Shown here in pieces: positions 20,182 to 25,574 of a stretch of 25,574 nt of DNA. Each line of letters begins with the position of its first letter. The stretch's first letter is position 1. The position numbers and the translations under genes were made by a program. Source of the DNA: Ophiothrix spiculata. Taxonomy: Eukaryota; Echinodermata; Ophiuroidea; Amphilepidida; Ophiotrichidae. The notes under the pieces were generated by a model that saw only the letters and a program-made list of their open reading frames with translations, was not told the DNA's origin and did not search any database. The DNA lies in assembly GCA_000969725.1 (NCBI GenBank), contig JXSR01S027781.1; one strand, given 5' to 3'.

Positions 20182-21261
20182 CCAAAGACAGACCTTTATT
20201 GTTGTCCACCATGTACCTAAAACTGTAATGTTGGATCATTATTTCTATTTTATTTTTAAAGATGACATCTACCTACAACAATATGTGTTACCTTGTTGGT
20301 TCTGTGCTCTTTGTATTAGAATATAAGACAATTTAGAATGCACCTTTTTAAGCTTAGTTTTGGGAGCTCAACTGCATCTTCAGAAAACGTAATTTTAACA
20401 CCAAAAAATGATACAGGATAAGGTAAAAAGTTTATATCATGATCTTCTTCTTCTTGCTTATACTCCTCAATGATCCGTATATATATGTTAGCAATAACTT
20501 GGGAGTGAAAATGAAGTCCAGAAGTGAAGCTGATCTTTTGATTCATGTCCATTTTTCATGGAAATGCCCTGCTCTATTTAATAATTGAGCTCCTATATAA
20601 AGTGCATTTGAGGGGAGCAGGGTGGCTCAATAGAGCTCACTCTATCTCCTCAAACAGAAGTCCCTGATGTAAAAAAACGTAAAAACTGATCAATTCAATT
20701 CAGGGATTTCTGTTTGAAATTTGAAAAAATGTGTACTCGTTTCGGACCTGGTACTGCCATGCAGTTTTGGTAATAATTTTTGCGATATTCCAAAACCAGT
20801 GCCTTTTTTGAAGCTGTGGAGTGATCACTCTTGAAAATGGGAGTTCTTAATCACAGATCGAAAAATTTAACAGGGCCAAATTTGCCAATTAGGGGTTTTC
20901 CTGCTAGTTTGATCATGTTGTAACTTGTTACCCTCTCTTGACTATAAAGTGTTGTCAACAAATTACCTGTATTTAGGTAGTGGACTGTATGTTCTATCTT
21001 TTGCTTTTAAAGGCAATACTATTTAAGGGGTTAAAAATGAAGCGCCCCCTGTCACCCATGACTTTTACTTATTCGGCTAACTATAAGTTTGTTTTTGGTA
21101 CTATACTAAAACCCTCCAAACGATTTGGTTTCATGATATTTTCTTTTTTGTTATGGCCATTTGTTGAATTAAATTTGAGATCCCGAATTTAATTCAATGT
21201 GAAAGCATTTTCACAGTGTATTTTGTTAAAATCTTTGTTTACCACTGAAGAATTGATAAAA
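20182..21261. other. intergenic, one possible small ORF
   Basis: A minus-strand open frame of 78 codons (20316-20552) starts with an ATG in acceptable context (AAAAATGG) and has a plausible composition, but no recognisable domain and no proven splice sites. GGGAGCAGGGTGGCTCAATAG near 20615 looks like the A-box end of a tRNA-derived SINE, without a B box. Nothing else was recognised. Confidence 0.4.
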
Positions 21262-21430
21262 AGCACATATGTGTACCGCCGCGGCAAAAGGGTCCAGTTG
21301 TTGACTCCTACATGTTGCTCATTGTAGCATATCTGATGTATACAAATACCATACATTAGATATGCTACAAGGAGCAACATGTACGAGCCGACAACTGGAC
21401 CCTTTTGCCGCGGCGGTACACATATGCGCT
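21262..21430. repeat. 169-bp near-perfect hairpin (80-bp arms, 9-bp loop)
   Basis: 21262-21341 and 21350-21430 are reverse complements with about six mismatches in 80 positions (for example GTACCGCCGCGGCAAAAGGG against CCCTTTTGCCGCGGCGGTAC, and TGTAGCATATCT against AGATATGCTACA). The loop is only about nine bases. The outer half of the stem is GC-rich, unlike its surroundings. It may be a foldback MITE, or, if transcribed, a long hairpin RNA or microRNA-like precursor. No target duplication is obvious. Confidence 0.88.
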
Positions 21431-23100
21431 TTCCTATACTTATGCAACGTAAGAGTCATATTCTGTCAAAAGTTGTTTTTACTAAAAACTATTTTTGATC
21501 AAAATCATATAGTATTGCTAAAAACCTAGAGCTGCATTTTACTGGTATCCAATTCAGCCATAATCCATTGAGGGCCATCCCATATGGTGCGATCAAGCTG
21601 GTTGGAACTGTTTTAAGAGTGTCTGCCAGTTCATCAGGTTATTCCCACTTCTGCCGCTAAATATTTTGCCAATTTATAAATGAGGGCCAATACAAACATA
21701 GATTGTACTTCTGGTATTTAGTCAACAAGGACTACTTTTATAATATGTTGACATCCTGGGGTATACTCAAATGTCATTTTGGTAGTGGTATGCAGCCCCA
21801 AAGTGTGTATCAATACCAAATAAATGGATTGTTTAAAACTGATTTTTGATAGAAATCGCCACCGTGATAAAAGACAAGGGCAGGGTAAATTTTAGGCCTG
21901 TTTTCAAGACAATTGCCCCTACCAGTTGCTTTGATGTCCTATAAACAATGTTTTAACATGTAATTGCCTGTTAAAGTAGTGTATCCTTTCAAAACTGCCT
22001 TAAAATTTACCAATCCCTTGATAAGGGTATAAATCTTGGCTGGAATATATATCCATGATCAAAAACTATTGTTTTGTGTCGTCTGAATTACACACACATA
22101 TGTAGGTTAAATCTTTCACTCCGAGAAGATGCCTGGGCGTCTCTAGTAAATAAATAAATACTTAAGAATTCACAAACTTTATGTTTATGTATCTTCTATC
22201 TATATGAAGGACACGGTACATATGAAATGTGGTATCATTTTAAAGCTTATCCTTTACTCTATAATTTGAGCACCAGTTTTGTTGCATAGCTCTCATTATA
22301 TGGTATTTATGGTCATGTAAACAAAGACAGGTTGAATCCCAAAATTGAAACTAGAAAGTAAACTCAGGGCTGAAAGGGTTTTGTCTGGAAGGTTGTGTCC
22401 ATCTGTGGGTCAATATTGTGAACCCTATAAACAAAATTGATTTACTTTTCCAAATTCCATATCAGATTTTCATTGACTTCTGAGGGGTACTTGAGTGGGG
22501 TTGAGTTATCTTTCTGACATCAGTAACAATCCCAGATTATGTGACAGATTTTGCTAAATGACCTTTTGTGTTACCTTGTGTTGATCCGGGTCTTGCAGGT
22601 ACAGTATTTTTATTTATTAAGTTTGCCTGCGTACTGTCTCATTCAACTCGAGCGTAACGTGCACAGCTGTCAGCGTTTCACAAGCACTAGAATTAGAATT
22701 AGACCAATCACGCGCTGTGAATATGTGCATAAAAGAGTTGACTTTCACACAAAGAAGGTAGCAACAAGTGTCGGCTCAAAAAAAAAATGTGAATCAGAAT
22801 GAAAACTTCTTGAAAACATTGTATATTGAAATCAGTCGCAGAAATCACCAATACAGATAAGCCTGGGGTATAAGTTCATTCAGTGTATACACCTGAAGGG
22901 GAAGTCCTCTTTTGACCTATAATAATAGATGCATTAACTTGCTCACTACAAACATGGTTGGTTCCCGGTTCGAACCCCTAGCTGGGGAGCAAATTTGGCA
23001 CTAGGATACCTTGTAATAATTTCTTCTAGAAGTTGGTTTGGTTACATTCAGTCTGTGACAGTCCCACTGGTGCCACCAAATTGTAACTGACCAAACTTAA
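21431..23100. other. intergenic, possible promoter for the BBX-like gene
   Basis: No coding gene was recognised. A TAAATAAATAAATA run at 22147 may be a LINE tail or simple repeat. GGTTCCCGGTTCGAACCCC at 22959-22977 is an intact pol III B-box-like sequence without a matching A box, probably a SINE fragment. A CCAAT and a TATA-like box are listed separately. Confidence 0.5.
22704..22735 (+). promoter_or_regulatory. possible CCAAT/TATA-like promoter
   Basis: CCAATCACGCGC (CCAAT at 22704-22708) is followed about 20 bp later by GCATAAAAGAG (22727-22737), a TATA-like sequence. It lies 1.4 kb upstream of the acceptor of the BBX-like 5' exon, where a first non-coding exon would be expected. The spacing is short for a classical promoter, and the site may be chance. 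Confidence 0.2.
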
Positions 23101-23430
23101 GGGCACAGTTAACCCCTCATTTTCTGAAATTTTTTATGCTTTGTAACTCAGCAACCGGTAAGTAAATCCATATAAAAGTATACATTTCTAGATGTGGATT
23201 TTCATGTAGAAGATAATGGTTAGGCCAGTTTTGGACCAAGGTCCAAAAAAACCTTGTTCTTGGACCACTGTATTTGTAAACAACCTAAATAAATTTTGAA
23301 AAAACAAAGGGTGGACCTCTTTTTTTAGAATCTAGAAACACATGTCTAGGAACGCAACTCAAATGTTTGGTTTTTGACTTTTTGAAATATTGCCAAAAAT
23401 GACAAAAATCATGAGGGGTTAACTGTGCCC
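23101..23430. mobile_element. 330-bp MITE with 20-bp perfect TIRs
   Basis: The TIR GGGCACAGTTAACCCCTCAT at 23101-23120 is exactly inverted at 23411-23430. TTAA precedes the left end (23097-23100); the right flank is a C run, so the duplication cannot be confirmed. The interior carries TCTAGGAACG and is related to the repeat at 3275-3719. TTAA would suggest piggyBac-like integration, but this is weak. Confidence 0.75.
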
Positions 23431-23857
23431 CCCCCCCCACCCCACCCACCCACTTACAATCCCATTCAATCAGCTCTGCCAAGGCATTAAGAAACCCTAG
23501 GGATCCCACTGCTGCCACCAAATTGTAACAGATGGAACGTACGTAACTTACCCCCTTACTGTATCAAAAACCAGGACCTATCGCATCCGAAATAAGCATT
23601 CTAATACATCTAAAGAACAAACTAATACCTTTGTGACATTAGGACAACAAAGCTACTGAGCCATTTGGTTGCTTTTTATAGTATGCATACGTTTGAAGTT
23701 TGAGAGGTCCCTTACTTGAATCTGGGTGAAAACACATATTTCATCCTTTGTTTTGAGGGAATCTGCAAAGCAATTTGATAAAAATAAAAGTTTGCAAAAA
23801 TATTGATTATGTCGCCTTTTTGCAGAAATTTCTACATGCTAAAATAACAGCAAAATT
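23431..23857. other. intergenic, C/CCCA-rich simple repeat then no gene
   Basis: 23431-23455 is a C-rich and CCCA simple repeat that follows the MITE. The sequence CCCACTGCTGCCACCAAATTGTAAC near 23505 resembles 17550-17575, with related words at 23070. No gene. Confidence 0.5.
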
Positions 23858-24061
23858 CAGAGATGCCACTTTTCAGGATTTTTCCTGATTTCAGGATTTT
23901 TTTACTCCCTCCCTGATTTTTCAGGATTTTTTTAAAAATCCAAATTTACTGTTTTTATTTATTTTCAGCCCTTTTTTCCAGCTTTTTTGCCAAAATTTAC
24001 ACGCATTTTCTGGATTTTTTGAAAGTTCAGGATTTTTTAGGGATACTAAGTGGCATCTCTG
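23858..24061. mobile_element. hAT-like MITE with TCAGGATTTTT repeats
   Basis: The ends are CAGAGATGCCACT and AGTGGCATCTCTG, a 12-bp or longer inverted repeat. AAAATT lies on both sides (23852-23857, 24062-24067), a likely target duplication. The interior repeats TCAGGATTTTT five times. It lies just 73 bp upstream of the acceptor of the BBX-like 5' exon, so it is part of that gene's intron or promoter region. Confidence 0.8.
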
Positions 24062-24134
24062 AAAATTAGACTTGCAATTTTGATATGAGATTTTAAAGTT
24101 TTATTCAAATTTTGCAAATCTTTTTTAATTTTAG

Positions 24135-24245
24135 GTAACAATGGATGCTGCGCTGAAAGTAGTTGAATTTCTATTCTTGGCATCAGTCTTTTGCCAAACT
24201 TCATGAAATAAAAACCGACTTCAACACAACAATTATCATTCTAAA
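24135..24245 (+). other. BBX-like 5' UTR segment
   Basis: A pyrimidine-rich acceptor (TTTTTTAATTTTAG, AG at 24133-24134) is followed by 111 nt of non-coding leader up to the start codon at 24246. This implies at least one non-coding exon upstream. The leader contains a 21-codon upstream open reading frame (next entry). The splice site is predicted, not proven: transcription could instead begin nearby. Confidence 0.5.
24141..24206 (+). promoter_or_regulatory. uORF in the BBX-like leader
   Basis: ATG in strong context (AACAATGG) opens a 21-codon frame (MDAALKVVEFLF..., hydrophobic) that stops at TGA, 24204-24206, 39 nt before the main start codon. If the leader is as predicted, it would be expected to reduce translation of the main frame. 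Confidence 0.55.
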
Positions 24246-24470
24246 ATGGAGGAGCCCAGTCACAGAACCGAAAGCGAAGCGGGAGGAGACGACCAACAGC
24301 AGTTACGCCGACCTATGAATGCGTTCCTGTTATTTTGCAAACGCCATCGTAGAATGGTGAAGAGCCAACACCCGTGGCTTGATAACAGGTCCTGCACCAA
24401 GATGCTAGCTGACATGTGGGCTGTATTGGATGGGGAAGAGAAGAGCAAGTACCTACAGTTGGCAAGGGAG
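24246..24470 (+). CDS. BBX: HMG-box factor, BBX-like, first coding exon
   Basis: 75 codons from ATG in good context (AAAATGG). After about 20 acidic and Gln-rich residues, the HMG box begins at residue 21: RRPMNAFLLFCKRHRRMV, then KSQHPWLDNRSCTKMLADMW, AVLDGEEKSKYLQLARE. The LLFCKRHR and LADxWAVLD motifs match the BBX (bobby sox) branch better than CIC, SOX or HBP1, as judged from memory. HMG boxes of this type bend DNA at AT-rich sites in the nucleus. The exon ends in phase 0 at GAG/GTCAGT inside helix 3, and the next exon in this window continues it in register. The N-terminal region is much shorter than in vertebrate BBX. No in-frame stop within the exon. Confidence 0.85.
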
Positions 24471-25545
24471 GTCAGTTATAGTTGGGGTTTTTTTTTAACC
24501 CTAACCTTACTGGACCATACAATGACAACATACTCATATTTCTAACCACACAGCATTGTATCCTGAACTGCATGGCGTAGGATTACAAACACTGTCCTTG
24601 CAGATTCAGGTTCAATCCATGCATGACTCACACATAAACCTTGTAGGTTTTGCTGTATTGGCTAGGGCTATATAGCTTGCCTGTTTTGCTGTATGGTGTA
24701 GTTTTCTATGTACTTTGGTGTGCCAGGGTTAGGGTTAATTTCCTGTTGTCATCGTCAAAAAGGACACCACCAATGTCTATAATTGCTATTGCAGAAAACC
24801 AGACATCAGATGCATCAGAAACCCCTGTTGAGGACAGAAAGGGGTTTCTGAAAACAAATATCTGATCAATAGTTCTAATTTTTTATGTCGTCTACCAGCA
24901 CTGTCACATACAATCTCTTTCTTTTCAGTTGTACTCCCAATAATTTTGTATCTCTTTTCCTGTTATGCATGGTATTTTACTACAGAGAAAGGAATCATGA
25001 GGTACTTTAAATTTATTTTCAATAAAGTATGTTTTTCTGTCGGGTCCAGAAAAAGTCCTGTGAAAGGCCTAAAATTGCATAATTTACATATTTACGATTA
25101 GGATCTTTTCCACAGATTCAAAAGGTGAGTTTTCAAACATTCCCTCTATTTTGAACCACCATGATGATTAAATTGGGGTCAACTTGATTGGGGTGATCTT
25201 TGGGAACTGGGAAGAAATTACTTTAACAATTTAAAGATCAGTGGCGGATTTAGAGGGGGGGGGGGGCACAGCTGGCTTGCGCCCCCTCTTATTTTGGTAG
25301 CTTTTTAATGATTTTATTCCTTGGAAAATGGATAATTGTGTCAAGAACTGCAGCAAATGCATGAGTTTTAGGTATGTTCAAACAGTTCTGCAACCTTCAA
25401 CACCGTATTTTTTCAGAGCAACAACATACTTTGTTTGGGCACCTGGATCCACCCCTGAAGATGGCACAGAAAATACCAAGTTTTTGGACCATATATCATA
25501 CATAATTTGTAGCTAAATATCCCTCCTAAATTTTATTTATTTCAG
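24471..25545 (+). other. BBX: BBX-like intron (1075 nt)
   Basis: It is bounded by GTCAGT and TTATTTATTTCAG. It holds the MITE at 25239-25457 and possible remains of a tRNA-like SINE near 24570-24622 (GGTTCAATCC at 24612). No additional coding exon was recognised inside it. Confidence 0.8.
25239..25457. mobile_element. CAGTGGCGGATTTAG-type MITE, 5-bp TSD
   Basis: This 219-bp element starts CAGTGGCGGATTTAGAGGGG and ends with the inverse of CAGGGGTGGATCCAGGTGCC. AAGAT flanks it (25234-25238, 25458-25462). A run of about 13 G lies inside the left end. Same family style as the element at 3740-3895. Non-coding. Confidence 0.75.
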
Positions 25546-25574
25546 TGTAAAGCAGCATTTATGAAAGCACATCC
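25546..25574 (+). CDS. BBX: BBX-like second coding exon (partial)
   Basis: After TTATTTCAG the frame reads CKAAFMKAHP, continuing the HMG box in phase 0 (joined: ...LARE-CKAAFMKAHP). It matches the AKEYKDAFMKANPG segment that I recall for vertebrate BBX. The exon and the rest of the gene run beyond the window. Confidence 0.88.

Noticed and set aside
22551-22802. 83-codon + strand frame upstream of the BBX-like gene
   Set aside because: No domain, and composition like surrounding AT-rich DNA; the CCAAT/TATA-like elements inside it argue for regulatory or random DNA.
22966-22977. Possible tRNA gene (GGTTCGAACCCC)
   Set aside because: The B box is good but there is no matching A box or cloverleaf upstream; more likely a SINE fragment.
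24571-24622. tRNA-like segment GCATGG...GGTTCAATCCATGC
   Set aside because: Ends pair, but the total length (about 52 nt) is too short for a tRNA and the A box is poor.

Overview
This is a eukaryotic, AT-rich, intron-containing and transposon-dense window. It comes from an invertebrate animal. The two recognisable genes, both on the + strand, are the small U2AF subunit (U2AF1/U2AF35) and an HMG-box factor closest to BBX (bobby sox). The dispersed repeats (ends starting CAGTGGCGTA or CAGTGGCGGAT, a tRNA-derived SINE with a MIR-like core, frequent TAGGCCTA-like words) suggest a marine deuterostome such as an echinoderm or hemichordate. That placement is an impression, not a proof.

Layout. 1-10,600 is the 3' four exons of U2AF1 (3998-4152, 4860-5011, 6821-6954, 9799-10027) with stop codon, 3' UTR and a polyA signal at 10590. 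The first exon (about 15 codons) lies upstream of the window. The introns are full of non-autonomous DNA transposons: a large interrupted palindrome (334-2042), a hAT-type MITE with an 8-bp TSD (2993-3211), several CAG...CTG elements with 5-bp TSDs, and two nested TA-flanked Tc1/mariner-type elements (7081-8849, with 7183-8430 inside). 10,884-11,246 is an assembly gap. 11,247-24,100 is intergenic or upstream DNA with no convincing protein gene. It holds many inverted-repeat elements, a LINE tail, a SINE, a GTTTAAAC-rich palindromic element, a dispersed GTTACTCGCGTTAC motif array (18,883-20,181) and a 169-bp near-perfect hairpin (21,262-21,430). 24,135-25,574 is the start of the BBX-like gene: a 5' UTR with a 21-codon uORF, a first coding exon with most of the HMG box, one intron, and the first 29 bases of the next exon.

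The most interesting native feature is in U2AF1. The 3' end of the exon at 4860-5011, including its 5' splice site, is present three times in tandem (about 75-bp period). All three copies keep a GTAAG donor. Use of either downstream donor would bring in an in-frame stop, so this could be a built-in poison-splicing switch in a splicing factor's own gene. Second is the long hairpin at 21,262-21,430, and third the unexplained GTTACTCGCGTTAC array. U2AF1 and BBX are neighbours on the same strand but nothing in the sequence links their functions.
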